A DNA stretch of 64,000 bases from Oscheius tipulae (lineage: Eukaryota; Nematoda; Chromadorea; Rhabditida; Rhabditidae): positions 2,914,001 to 2,978,000 of the forward strand of contig JASJZH010000002.1 in assembly GCA_037178975.1 (NCBI GenBank), written 5' to 3'. Of the stretch, positions 11,301 through 21,938 are shown in pieces (the first letter of the stretch is position 1; every line of letters begins with the position of its first letter). The notes under the pieces are model-generated. The model did no database searches. It was not told the DNA's origin and saw nothing but the letters and a program-made list of their open reading frames with translations. The translations under genes and the position numbers were made by a program.

Positions 11301-12104
11301 CACTGTCCAATAAAACTAGACGATAGCCGCCCTGAATAGAAGAGATGTAGTTTTCTGAACTATTCATAGCACTGTTCTTACTGAATGTATGGTCTATTTG
11401 ACCACCCGACTACCCATGGATTCATACTGGTCTACATTCAAAAGCTGGATTAGTGGACTATCTCTACTTTTGATCAGTACTAGATGTACTGAGCCTTATT
11501 CTAACTGTTTCTGAACGGCTCTCAAGCATTTTCAGATCCAAAGAAGAGTATCTGGACAGATCCTATAGCTCATGGATTTGTAACGCTCTTGTCCAATCGA
11601 CTACCAAACCGGACGGCTATTCTCGAACAGAACCCGATGTTTTAACTATGGACCTATTTTGACTGTCTCTGACGAGACACTGTAGGCGTTCTGACTACCT
11701 CTAAACGTCTCTAAAGACTTTCTTCTCCAAGTAAGAGTACAGGGACAATCCGTGACGGACAGAGATTGAGAACTATGTGAATGAACATGAGAACTATTTG
11801 CGTGGAAAAAAACATTTGGCCTCGACCACCAAACACTCACCTGATGCGGATACTGCATTCTCCATGTGAAATTGTAAGTGCTGCCTACCAGAAGATTCGA
11901 GTACGATGCTGAAATAGCAGTACTTCAATTATCCCGACTGAGAAACTTGCGTGCTCTAGGCTTGGGAACTCCACAGTGACCAGCTGTTCTAGAATTGTCC
12001 AAGAAGTCGAGAGGTGGAAAGCGGGCTTCGGGGAAAGTTAGAGCTACGTGACTGTAGACTACCGTGGCTGGGAGGAGAAGCCAAAAAGACATCTTGTACC
12101 TCAT
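8316..12104 (-). CDS. Secreted EGF-DOMON protein with LPMO/X325-like N-terminus
   Basis: Ten exons (11951-12104, 11841-11908, 11234-11331, 10844-11193, 10012-10154, 9863-9974, 9495-9627, 8860-8945, 8657-8821, 8316-8575) join in frame to 522 aa. A signal peptide ends ...ATVVYS, so the mature protein would begin HVALTFPEARFPPLDF. Next come a CxxC-type block and RQALEWGKSYKFKSCADV, two EGF-like stretches (CHCENGYTGDIC; CYCSYGFFGQNC), and a DOMON domain (SWISLGWRPEGLDPSC, DGRLRIADMYSRDRSTPL, DGRTIVMFRR, FVIWAKGQTQGAYSH). A hydrophobic C-terminus (ILYQALVIFISVFYLL) suggests a membrane or GPI anchor. A mature N-terminal His is typical of copper-binding LPMO and X325/BIM1-like proteins; that link is inference. 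The first intron uses a GC donor. AATAAA overlaps the stop. Confidence 0.8.
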
Positions 12105-12943
12105 TCTGAAAAGATTGGATTTGCCAAGGAGATACGGGAAAGAAAGGCAGTAGTGCTAGCTGATTGATAAACAAGAGAGATACCAAGCTGCGCAATAGCA
12201 AAGCTGGTTCCAGGGATCAAAACAACTGTTCCTTCTCTCTTTTCCTCCAAGCCATTTTCAGATATACACAGCGGGCAACAGCTGTGACCTCTTTTGCGCC
12301 TATTTGCCGCGCCTACGGCTAGTCTCTTTGAGGAGAGGCGACCGGTTCGCGACTCATTTTCAACAAAAAGCAAGCGGCGACTAAAAGGACGGTGGAGGTG
12401 GTCAGTTAGAAGTGGATATACCTAGTCAAGTAGCATATATTGGGAAAAGAAAAGGATAGACAGAGAGACAGAGAGAAGGAGAGACAGAGAGATAGAGAGA
12501 CACAGAAACAGAGAAACAGAGAGAAGGAGAGACAGAGAGATAGAGAGACACAGAGGCAGAGAGACAGAGAGATGGAGAGCCATATAATTTTCAAAGAAAA
12601 TAATCGGATTGCTTGAACTGTTCACATAAATCTGGAGAAAAAGTAGTTTGGTTGGGGTGTGTCCACTCCACCTCTAGTCCGAAGATTTTGCCCTAATCGG
12701 CGCCCCCTCCTCGATGAGGGTTTCTTTAGCAAACCGGCATCGAATCCAAGATTTCCCTAGATCGTACCACAATAAATCTGTCAAAAATGATTTCAGCACG
12801 AATTTTGAGGAGGGGAAAGCGTGGATGGACTGAAACAAGGAGAAGGATCGAGATAAGGATCTCCGTCTTTTTGAAAGAACAAAGCTAGCGATGGCTAAAG
12901 ATGGCAAAAGAACAGAACGAATGGAACGTTTTATGAAAAAGTA
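12105..12943. other. Intergenic with a tandem purine repeat
   Basis: No gene could be supported. The main feature is a tandemly repeated purine tract at about 12455-12575. Confidence 0.4.
12455..12575. repeat. Tandem purine repeat, two units of about 48 nt
   Basis: The unit starts GAGAGAAGGAGAGACAGAGA and continues into GATAGAGAGACACAGA. Two near-identical units stand head to tail, differing at a few positions, embedded in further GACAGA repeats. Confidence 0.8.
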
Positions 12944-13282
12944 CTATAAGGATGACGTTTTTCCGAGCTTCATGTCCCTCCTCCACCGGATACGACGGTT
13001 CTGGAACCAGACTTTCACCTGAAATAAGAACAGATGACTCTCACTCTGTCACTATTACTGTCACTCTCTGTCAATGGATACAAACCTGCAGTTCAGTGAT
13101 CCTCAGCATCTGGGCCAGACTCGTCCTCTGCACCTGTGTAATGTACTGTTGACTGGAAAAGTTAGCTTCCAAGACGGACAACTGCCACGCATTGAAAGAG
13201 ATCCTATTTTTCTTCTTTACTAAATCATGAGGAAGCACAAAACAAAAAGGAAATTACCGCCCGGAGTAGAATTACCAGCCAT
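12944..13282 (-). CDS. Minimal homeodomain transcription factor
   Basis: Three exons (13258-13282, 13086-13219, 12944-13018) join in frame (phase 1, then phase 0) to only 77 aa. Residues about 9-67 are a homeodomain: N-terminal arm KKKNRISF with Arg5 and Phe8, helix 1 WQLSVLEANF, helix 2 RTSLAQMLRI, and recognition helix VKVWFQNRRIRWRR with Gln50 and Asn51 and the invariant WFQNRR core. Only eight residues precede and about ten follow the domain. It should bind DNA in the nucleus. The 25-nt first exon was chosen because it is the only start whose donor phase fits exon 2; a longer in-frame alternative (MAKQPENW..., 13280-13402) would lose Arg5. Very short homeodomain proteins such as CEH-7 exist in C. 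elegans; orthology was not tested. Confidence 0.75.
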
Positions 13283-14082
13283 TTGTCAGCCACGAAGAAG
13301 AAGAAGAAGAGAAGGAACGATTATTGAATGTCATTGAACGGGTCGGGCTGCGTGAATGAAACAGCCAATTTTCGGGCTGTTTAGCCATTTTTTCAGGCAA
13401 TTCAAAGGCTTTCCGGGAGGGCAAATGACTAATTGCAGCTGGAGGAACAGGAAAAGAAGCTGGTGGATAGAGAGATACACGGAGAAATACTGAGACTGAC
13501 TCTTTTTCGACGTCTTCTGCTTAATCGCCCTTTCTTATAACTGCCGGTTGGTCAAAAGAGTATCCCACGATGAGCTAGTGATCTTACACGTCCGCTCTGA
13601 ATTTACTAGTGCTATAATTTGCCAATTGTTAACTTGTCAATTAGCCAGAACCTCTTATAAGGGAGTGTTCGAATTTCTCACTCACGGCAAAGAGCTGCCG
13701 CCCAGCCAGTCACAATTGCCGCGGTTCTTCATATCATTCCAACCTCTTTCCTCCAACTTTTCTGTTTTTTCCAATTGTGCCTCGTTTTCCTAATCTGTTC
13801 AACTGAGATAAGCTTTTTCTCTTCCTGGACTCTTCTAGACTCTTCTAATCTTCGAAACAGCCTATGATTCACTCCTTCCCTTCTATAGACAAGTTGGCTA
13901 TCCGAATGGTTGTGCCGTTCGTTTGTCTTACCTGGTCGCCTTTTTTTTCTGCAAAAATCTATTATTTTCTTCAACGACAAACGCTTTAAATTCTAGTACA
14001 TGCGTAACAAAACACGACAGACAGTTTCTATTCTGCGTGTTCTTGAATCTTGTGATGAGATTTCTCTTTCAGATTTCTCAAA
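13283..14082. other. Intergenic, no gene seen
   Basis: No supported exons. The sequence just before 14083 ends TTTCTCTTTCAGATTTCTCAAA-ATG, an acceptor-like site that could be a trans-splice site for the next gene. Confidence 0.4.
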
Positions 14083-15894
14083 ATGCCGACTTCTTCTAAC
14101 GAAGAAGTTCCACTTTCTCGAGCCGAAACCCTAACAGAGAAAAAAATCACAGACCTCTGCTCGATCAAAATTCTCTCGACAAAGAATCTTCCCCAGTCAT
14201 CCTCTTTAAGATCGATTGAATCATGGTAGGCGAAACGGTTAGCTATACTGTTCCTTTCCAGGGAGACGTCACTGACCAACAGTTTTGAGTGTCTGACAGT
14301 GGAGGAGTCCCAGACGCCCCGGACGCCTTTGGAAGGAATAGTCGTCGGTAAGCCGAGTCCCAAGGAAAGAATCGTTCAGGTAATTTTCAAGTCTGTCTTT
14401 GTAACTCATTTGTTGTCGAGGCTTCCTGTTTTCTTTAATAAAGGTGCATTTCCCAGATTCTGACCAAGGGTTCGAAGCACAGGTGGATGGTATTGGATAG
14501 CCGGTCAATAGATTCGCTCAAAGGAGATAGGCTTCCGGAGATCCAACAGTACATCTTGGTAATGTGAAATCTGTTCAATTGTTTTAGAGTTTCAGATATC
14601 CCGATTTATAACAATTGGCGGAAGGTCTCTAATCGAAGAGTATTGCAACAATCAGAGCAAGACGAGCCTCAAGGGCGAGGAGGAAATGTTTGCTGTTGCC
14701 GAGGTCTCTACAGTTGAAAAGAATATAATAACGGTGGTTGGGATACGGCATCCTCTTCCCACACCGATATATTGTGATCTGGAGAAGAATAGTGTCAAGG
14801 CCGGAGACCTAATGATAGGCATTGTCAATCCATTACTTCCGAGATTTTATCCAGTTCTTCTCGATGGGGTCTTGGCCTACGTCACGGTGAGTTCAGAGTG
14901 TATCTAAACTCTTCCTCACTGTCACCGTCGATCTGCAAAATACCTTTTCACAGGACAACGACCCCGTCGAGATCGTCAAATCATCCGAGACGAAGACCAA
15001 GAGCCGGAAGAAGAAGAAACTTTTCGAAGACTCTAAGAGCAGCTATTGGGTCTCCAGTCCCGGAAATCTCAGTGACCACGGAAGAGAGATGGTTCAGACA
15101 AACTGTCGGAAACTATCGAGTTTGTCTTTGAAAGAGGCAAAAAAATAAAGTAGCCATAGAAACGGCAATTGTAGGCAACCCTCTACATTCGAGACCCCTA
15201 CATAGCCATCGCCCGACTGGAAAAAGCGGAAGAGCTAAAGTCCGTCAAGCGACACACTCTCAGGGTCCCTGGGAAGACTTTCATTGATTTCAAGCACGGA
15301 AATGGGCGCGTAGTCTTACAGGTGGAACTGGACGAATCGGAAACTTGGAATGTGGTACAGTAGGTTGCTCGATTAGCAGTTTACAGTACTTTCTAGGAAA
15401 AAGAGCCAGGAAACCTGGCGAGTCGGACTGGAGGTCGCTGTCAAGCACAAAGAGCTGGCCACTTTTGTCGAAGGCCAGAAGAAGAGATACAAAGAGGAAG
15501 TAGGCATGATCATAGACAAGATCAAGTTCCATGACAAAGGCTCGACTGTCTGGTTCCGTCCTCATCATCGCTCCAGAGAATTATTTATGATTATGCGGAA
15601 TTCGAAGGAGATGTTTAATGGATTCTTCACAGTGGGCCCAGATGGGGATCAGAACGAGACTGTGACTGAGTGAGCTTAATTATTGGATTGGCAATAAGTT
15701 ATTTCAGCGTTCTGACTCAGAAGTTTGAGAGCTTCTTCAAAAAAACTGAGCTGTTCAACTGTTGGAGAGGAAACGTGTCTTCCGCTATACAGAATTTCGT
15801 GGTTCCCGATCCTAGCAATCCGTTCTTTGTCAAAAGTGAGCTTACGACTGTCTCTGCCTCTGTTGGTGTGTCGCTTGTGAGTGCAGCTATCTAG
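14083..15894 (+). CDS. Unrecognised gene, probably one locus in two parts
   Basis: Part 1 has exons 14083-14225, 14262-14379, 14457-14558, 14596-14886 and 14954-15148, all in frame; it starts MPTSSNEEVPLSRAETL, contains ILTKGSKHRWMVLDSRS and GIVNPLLPRFYPVLLDG, and ends in a basic tail at a TAA (15146-15148). Part 2 has exons 15175-15359, 15397-15669 and 15708-15835/15894; it has no Met and opens with ATLYIRDPYIAIARLEKAEE, so it must be spliced onto something upstream. A phase-0 donor in exon 5 (GAGATG|GTTCAG, about 15091) would join the two and skip the stop, but that donor is weak. The protein is charged with no signal peptide or TM, and I recognise no domain. Family B repeat lies just downstream. 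Confidence 0.55.
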
Positions 15895-15941
15895 GGAAAA
15901 GACGAGCTGGCCTAGGTAGATCCTACCTTTACAATTTGCAA

Positions 15942-16186
15942 GAGGCGTCTGTGACGCAAGTTCACTCTAATATGGGATAAGATGTGACAATATTTGTGGA
16001 CTTTTCTGTCAAGGAATATTCTAGATTAGAGTTGACAAAACAAGTCAGGAGAGTCAAGTTACAAAATTAGCACTGACAGTGAGTCGCGCAAGCGACTTAT
16101 ATATTGGGGGTTATAATAAACGTGTCTGTTTTTGTTCCTTGCTCAATAAAACCGCAGACCAGGCGGCGAAGCCGACTGGAATGCTA
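15942..16186. repeat. Dispersed repeat family B, copy 1
   Basis: About 245 nt shared in diverged form with 30264-30484. Shared blocks include GAGGCGTCTGYGACRCAAGT, GGGATAA, TTTTCTGTCA, and a 3' block GTTCCTTGCTCAATAAARCCG followed by a GGCGAARCCGACTGG end. Read on the other strand, the end CCAGTCGGCTTCGCCGCC resembles the start of family A. No coding potential. Confidence 0.7.
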
Positions 16187-16369
16187 ATATAGAGGAGTTA
16201 CTCAATGAGATTTCAACAGAGTCAACTCAGATACTGACCCAGATAGACAGGCATCCATTGGGCTCTCTCGAAGAGGTAGAAAGGGTAGAGGAGCTAGTCA
16301 AAAGACCCGACACCCGGGTAGACAACTAAGATAAAAAAGAACAACAGTTTGTCTCCCAACCTCTTTATT

Positions 16370-16742
16370 CTAAGAGTTGTACTCGATGGGGAGGTTCTTG
16401 CGACGAACCATGCCATCTCCCTGGAACCATTCGCGGCGGAACTGCTTGGCAGCACCGTCCGGAGTATTGGTCCACTCGATGGTGATGCGGTCGTTGTCGG
16501 TGTCTTCCTGGCCGAAGGCGAAGGCATCGCAACTGACAGCCATCAGAGTAGCCTCCTTGGGATCCAGACAGCCGCAGGGAGGGTCGACGTCGAGACGCTT
16601 CATGTTGGTCGTCTTGATGACCCATCCAATGCGACGAGCAGAGGAGTTGATGATCGTAGGTGTGCTTGTCGTCGTAAGGCGCGTTGAAGACGATCTTTGA
16701 GGCGGGCTGGGTAGCGATGTCTCCGGGAGGAACCGTGGCCAT
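16370..16742 (-). pseudogene. MSP pseudogene, copy 2 (8-nt deletion)
   Basis: Almost identical to the MSP gene at 5459-5839 but inverted. After HTY an 8-nt deletion at about 16655/16656 shifts the frame, so the usual [13 protein letters not shown] block is read out of frame; downstream the original frame remains open from the MKRLDVDPP methionine (16603) to the stop. The TATA-containing 5' flank and the 3' flank with AATAAA are kept, so the duplicated block is at least 600 nt. The copy looks recent. An N-truncated product from the internal Met is possible but unlikely to fold. Confidence 0.85.
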
Positions 16743-16977
16743 GGCGATCCGATGGTTCCCTTGCTCTAGTAACAGTCTTTTATACTCTTTTCGTAAGAGA
16801 GTTACAGTTTCTTTCTCTAACTTTTGCTATCTTTTGGTTTGTTTTGTTTCCAATTGAAGCGAGGCAATGACTTATTTTGGAGAAAGAAGAGAAACTTTGA
16901 AGTTTGAAACAAGTTTGTTCTCAATTACCCTCAACTCTGGAACAGCTTTTTGATTCTAATTCAAAGACTACCGATTC

Positions 16978-18897
16978 TTGTTGGTCTCTCACAATCTCTC
17001 TTTGCCACGAGTGTTCAAACCTTCATACTCTCTGTCTACCATTCCGTCTCCATCTCAGTATCTTCCAGAAGATCCACTAGATCCCTACCAGACGCGTGCC
17101 CTTCGTACTGCCATGATTCGACCTGGAATCACACCAATCGAAGCACCACCGGGATCCGGGAAAACTCACTTGATTGCTGCTATCGTAGCCGCGAAGTGAG
17201 CTTACTATTCTATCTAAACCTTCTTTTAGACACGAAGAAGAATCCCCTGGCATGATCTGCATTTCTGCCACTACGAACAACGCCATCACAAACGCTGTCG
17301 AGAAGATCTATGACTGTTTCGATCACATCCGATTGACTCGGGAGTATTCCAGTCGAAAGGACGGCAATTTAAGCGAGGTATAGACTGATGGAGCTAATGC
17401 TAACTGCAATTTAGAAGTCCAAGAGGATCTCTCTGCTCCACATGGCCATCAACGCCGATAAATACCTTGACCTGAGCAAGCACAGGGCTCTGGGCAATAC
17501 CATCGAGAGATGGACCAAGACGAACAAGGAGATCGACGCGGTATGATCTTTGCCTTACCGTCAAAGTTAGGTCACTTTGTAGTGTCGTCGTGTCCAAATC
17601 GGGATTGGACATGTCCACAAGAAGCGCCGATTGGCTACCAGGCTTCGGCGCGAGTTTCATCTTGCATATCAGCCATTCGTAAGTTCTCTATCTATAGATA
17701 CTACGGAAAGACAGGTAACCGGTACTACTTGTGAAATGTTAGCTCGACGGAATAACGTAAAAGGGAAGAAAGCCAGAACCGAGAAGGAGAAGGCTCAGGT
17801 GATCACTCATCTCATTCTGGACGAGGCTTCTCAGCTCTCACCTCACATGGCTCTGGCTGTCTACTGCTGTCTTCCGAATCTGATTCAGATCAGTCTCATT
17901 GGTAAGTGGACAGAGAGACAGACAGTCGTGATACCTTTCAGGAGATTCAAAGCAACTTGGCCCCTTCACCCAACTCGAAGAGGGAACTTTTGCCCACAAA
18001 TTGGTGTCATGTGGCGAACTAGCTCGTATCGGAAAAACGGTGGAACCCATTCGTCTTCAAACCGTCTACCGATCCCACCCCCGGATAGTCGATCTACTTC
18101 TCCAGCCGATTTATGGCAATGAACTGAAGTCTGGGCTAGAGCCAAAGGCACGAAACTTAGTGAAGGAAAAAGAACTACCGTGTGCTCTGGTAAGACCATT
18201 GGGTTTGGACTTACTGACAAGGTTTCCAGGACCAGTCTCCCGTACTCTTTGTGAACATTGACAATGCATCGTGTGACAATCGTGGGGTGAATAAGAAGGA
18301 ACTGAACGTCGTTTTAGATTTCATCGAAACACTGAAGGTACAGAGAGACACAGTGACACAGAAACAGAGATGGGAAAACATTTTCAGAAGAAGGGTATTA
18401 CGGGTGAAGACGTGGTCGTGGTTTGTAACCATCTGGCCCAAAGAGAAGCTCTTCTCTCCGCTCTGACGGGTAAAGGAGAGATGGGTCCATTGAATACAAC
18501 CGTCGAGGTCCACACTGTTGATTCTTACCAGGTACATCCGTACTCTCTCAGTCAAACCAATGTTCCCAGGGCAAAGAAGCCAAAGTCGTCCTCTTCCTGA
18601 CCACGAAGACATGCCCCAAGCCGAATATGGTCAGGAGTGTCTTCCAGTTCGTAGCCAATCCGAATCGTGGCTGTGTTGGTGTGAGTCGAGGACAACACGC
18701 CTGTTATCTGTTTGGAGAGTGGATGAATCTGGTCCAGACTGCCTTTTGGACAAAGTTTGCTCCAGGTATCGTACGAGCCGGTGCTTTGGTAAGAGTCTTT
18801 GAAGCCTGGAACAGAAGAACTTCTTTAGGTCGACGCCCAGTGGAATCAGGCAACCAGGGGCGACTATCTAACCCTTCTTGAGAATTCAAACTTATAG
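16978..18897 (+). CDS. SF1 helicase, DNA2/NAM7 (AAA_12) type
   Basis: Ten exons (16978-17195, 17230-17377, 17415-17540, 17583-17678, 17715-17901, 17942-18189, 18230-18337, 18388-18531, 18570-18788, 18829-18897) give 520 aa. Motifs in order: Q-type LDPYQTRAL, Walker A EAPPGSGKTHL, motif Ia ISATTNNAI, Walker B HLILDEASQ, motif III GDSKQLGPF, motif IV LQTVYRSHPRIV, motif V VHTVDSYQGKEAKVV, motif VI NRGCVGVSRGQHACYLFG. These are the signatures of the Upf1/DNA2-like superfamily 1B, ATP-driven helicases on RNA or DNA. At 520 aa it is close to a bare helicase core with no zinc-binding or nuclease domain visible. The start lies only 235 nt from the MSP pseudogene start, in divergent orientation. Specific nucleic-acid substrate cannot be told from sequence. 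Confidence 0.85.
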
Positions 18898-19052
18898 ATA
18901 TTTGTACTTGCGATTACTTTTTTTAATCTTTATTTCAATTTCCCACGTTCGAAACTTCCTGTCCTTTAAGACCCCATTGTTTGAGAAAGTAAAGTAGTAT
19001 ACCATCTGGCCAATCTCCGAAAGAGGATCTCACCTTTGATTTTGTTCCGTAG

Positions 19053-19406
19053 AACACCCAAGATCGGGTCATTGATCTAGCCGTTCTAAAGAACGAGGCG
19101 CAAAGAGCGATACCCTTCGGACTAAAGAAGGAAAAGATCAGTGTTGACATATACAGTAGCATGGTAAAGCTGTTGGACACTGGAAACGTTCCAAAGCCAT
19201 GTCTGCTGACGTGTCTGTCCATCCAAGAACTCACAATACGCGTCTTTGATGTCCGCTCTTCAAAAAACCCAAAAACGTCGGCGGAAATCGAATTTGGATC
19301 GTTCAGATTTGTAGCCAAGCGCGCTTTAGTCTATCAACGTAGAGGGAGACTAAATGAAATCTTTAAAGGAGTGAGTGCGAAAGGTCTCGCAACGATGTTA
19401 CAGTAA
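19053..19406 (+). CDS. Hypothetical coding exon, partial
   Basis: An open frame of 117 codons after a CCGTAG acceptor, reading NTQDRVIDLAVLKNEAQRAI at its start and ending ...FKGVSAKGLATMLQ. Amino-acid use looks protein-like, with good mix and few low-complexity runs. No upstream exon with a start codon could be fixed, and I recognise no family. It may be a last exon or a decayed gene. Confidence 0.3.
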   Translation, partial: NTQDRVIDLAVLKNEAQRAIPFGLKKEKISVDIYSSMVKLLDTGNVPKPCLLTCLSIQELTIRVFDVRSSKNPKTSAEIEFGSFRFVAKRALVYQRRGRLNEIFKGVSAKGLATMLQ

Positions 19407-19498
19407 CGCAAGCTCGAGCAGGTTCTTCTGCAATTATAGCGTACTTGCGATTACTTTTTCATTGTTTGCCATTGAGTTCAGGACACAAAACAACCTAC

Positions 19499-19637
19499 TT
19501 GCCAACAAATTTGGGGAAAAAAAACTTAGAAAAATGCCTCGAAAAAACCCGGAAACACAAAAAAATTGGTCTAGCCAACCAATTAAAGCAGATCTCCACG
19601 TTTTTTCTCCCAATTTTTGTCTCAAATTTGTTGGCAA
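19499..19637. mobile_element. MITE-like inverted repeat
   Basis: Perfect 15-nt terminal inverted repeats, TTGCCAACAAATTTG at 19499-19513 and the reverse complement at 19623-19637, enclose about 109 nt of A-rich sequence. An inner AATTGGT...ACCAATT stem is also present. No coding capacity. The flanks show no clear target duplication, so this could equally be an isolated hairpin-forming sequence. Confidence 0.45.
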
Positions 19638-20317
19638 TTAGGTCTTTATGGAGTCAGAGTTCGATTAAACGATCAGGAAATTTAAAAAAAACTGGCGTGG
19701 AAACGGTCAAAAACGCGAATACTTTGCGCGCAAACGCTGAGCTTTGAACATTCAAATTGGCGTGACATCCAGATGTCCCTCTCTATTGGAAATATACTAT
19801 AACCATTGGGCTATATAAGGGTTGGTTGCGCAGCCGTGGCCGTGCTGTGTACAGATGTCTGTATTCAGGTACGTTGTTTTGTGAATTGCATGGTACAGAT
19901 GTAAAAGCTCTGTAAGCTATCCTCTGCCTCGTGTTCTCGTAGTTCTCGTGCACAGTTTTGTTTGAGAGCGTGTTAGTACTCTGTCCCTGTCCCCTGTCCA
20001 CGTCTCTAAAGTAGCAAAACTCTCTTAGGTACAATTTATACAGAACGTCTGAACACAGAAATGGCGGTACTTGGTACCAACAGCATGAGCAAAAAGTACA
20101 CATAAAAGTACCAATATAATTAATTATTTCTGTCCTCCTTTTAGCAGATCCACCATGACGCAAAATACACAATTCTTGTCATATTGTTCACATTTGGTCA
20201 GATGTTTCAAGCTTTCCTCTTCCCGCTTTTTTGTTAAAGACTCCTCTGTGGACAGATGGAGGAAGCGGGCGCCCAACACATCGGCCGACGTGAGGATGTG
20301 CGGACTGAAAAAGTGAT

Positions 20318-20591
20318 TTATTGATACTGATCCTTTGACCCCAACTCGGCCGTTTCCTCAATTTTGACTCTGGGAATGGATTTGGCTCCCTTGGGAGCTG
20401 CCGCTCGGAGTAATTCTTTCGATCTTTTGGTTTTGGAGAGACAGAGACATAAATCGAGAGTTTCCACGAACCGTTTCCATTTTATTCCAACGTTTTGTTT
20501 CGCGGTTCTTTTTGCCGAACAGGCGTGCGTCACAACTCGCCCCGTCAACACAGTCAACCCGGTAAACCCGACCCTGGTTCCCCTTGGTCAC
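20318..20591 (-). CDS. Possible small gene end, unrecognised
   Basis: On the minus strand the frame ends AAPKGAKSIPRVKIEETAEL...YQ with its TAA overlapping an AATAAA, a pattern seen at genuine gene ends here. The upstream part is ambiguous between two frames, and a candidate earlier exon (about 20670-20750) cannot be joined with confidence. No domain recognised. Confidence 0.25.
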
Positions 20592-21913
20592 TGATCGTCT
20601 TCGAATAACAAGATTATGGCCTCAATTAGAATTCTCTATCCAGTCTCACCAGTACCATCTCAAAACAAACCTGTTGGAAGTTGGATTCTTCGGACTCAGG
20701 GTGTCTCGGTTGAGAAGATGGCTGTAAAAGTTGGACACTTCGGGCGATCTGCAATTGTCTATTTTAGAAAGTGTTCTTTTCGAAAAATCAACGCGTCAAG
20801 TCTAGTGATCTCCCAGGTCACGCTGTGTTTTCAGTGATCTACAGGGGCTGGTTGGCAGTTTTCGCATAGCAATTGGGGAGGAAGTAGAGGAGGAGCAAGT
20901 AAGAATTAAATTTTTCGAATCCTTATTCGTCATGACTACCTCGAAATAGCAGACAACCCACCCCATTCTGACTCACTATACTTGACTACTGGAACATCTG
21001 TCATGTTCTCCATTCAATGCTGTAGTTAGAGGTACTGTACCCATCGACGGCTTTCAAAACAAAATGGCTTGCTTGGTACGTTCTCAGTCTGGTTCGCACT
21101 CAAAAGTAAGGGTTTACAAAGAATTTTTGATCTGATGACCCTCTACACAAACATAGTTTTAAACATTCTAATCCTTAGACTCTTGCATATTGATTCTGTT
21201 TTGATGAAGGCAGACGTACGAGAATCATTTTATCAGGCTTCTCTATGTATCTGCTCTATCCAACTAGCAGGTGTTTCACTATCCAGAATAGAAAGAAAGA
21301 CTTACGTGGAAGGCGTATTCATTCTCCTAGAATATGGAATGTGAGAACAGTGGAGATGAACGGGAAAGAATGAACACGAAGGAGCGGCGATGAGTTGCAC
21401 TGAAATCAAATGATCAGATCGGGAACGCGAATCAGGAGATCGAAAGCCAAAAGTGAGATGAAAGAGGAATAAATTCTGGTAGACGGGGAAATAGACAGAG
21501 AGACAGGGAGAGAACAGGAAATATGAAGATGACAAGTTTAAGAGACCGATGCCATCTAAAAGATGGATCGGAATTAATAGAAGAGCGGAAGATCGCTCCT
21601 CCCCCAAATGTCTATTGGTGTTTCTGAGATTAGATTCCCAAAAGATCAAAGGCTACTTTCGGAAAGGGGCAGGGTAGTTCATCGAGTCAAACCTCACAAG
21701 ATCTAATCCGCTTAGAGAGCAGGCTGCAAATGGTACGAGATTCGTTCTCATTAGGGAGGACTCGCAGCTATAAATAGACATGTTCAGATATAATTATGGT
21801 CAGAAAGAGAGAGCGAATTCTCTATGCGCATAGGTTCACCCATCGAAGCCATGGGAGATCTCTGAAAAAGAACGGGTGGGGAGAAGTGAGGGCAAAGATA
21901 GGATTTACGGGGG

Positions 21914-21938
21914 ACTCTCTCTCTCTCTCTCTCTCTCT
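21914..21938. repeat. (CT)n microsatellite
   Basis: An uninterrupted CT dinucleotide run of about 25 nt followed by GTCTGTCTTTCTGTC. Confidence 0.9.

Larger units (their letters stand above)
18898..20317. other. Sparse region with one weak ORF and repeats
   Basis: A 19-nt direct repeat, GTACTTGCGATTACTTTTT, occurs at about 18904 and 19440 and brackets the open frame at 19053-19406. A MITE-like inverted repeat follows. The remainder to 20317 shows no supported gene. Confidence 0.4.

Noticed and set aside
12406-12625. Leu/Ser-rich frames that look like membrane proteins
   Set aside because: They are translations of the GACAGAGA tandem repeat (poly SLSLCL), not proteins. The same holds for 7872-8241 and several frames in 21.3-23 kb.
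13280-13402. Longer homeobox first exon starting MAKQPENW
   Set aside because: It joins in the wrong form for the homeodomain arm (Trp instead of Arg5), while the 25-nt exon gives Lys-Lys-Lys-Asn-Arg in phase.
16200-16320. Plus-strand frame ending [19 protein letters not shown]
   Set aside because: It is the duplicated MSP 3' flank; the same flank at 5.9 kb does not encode a matching peptide.
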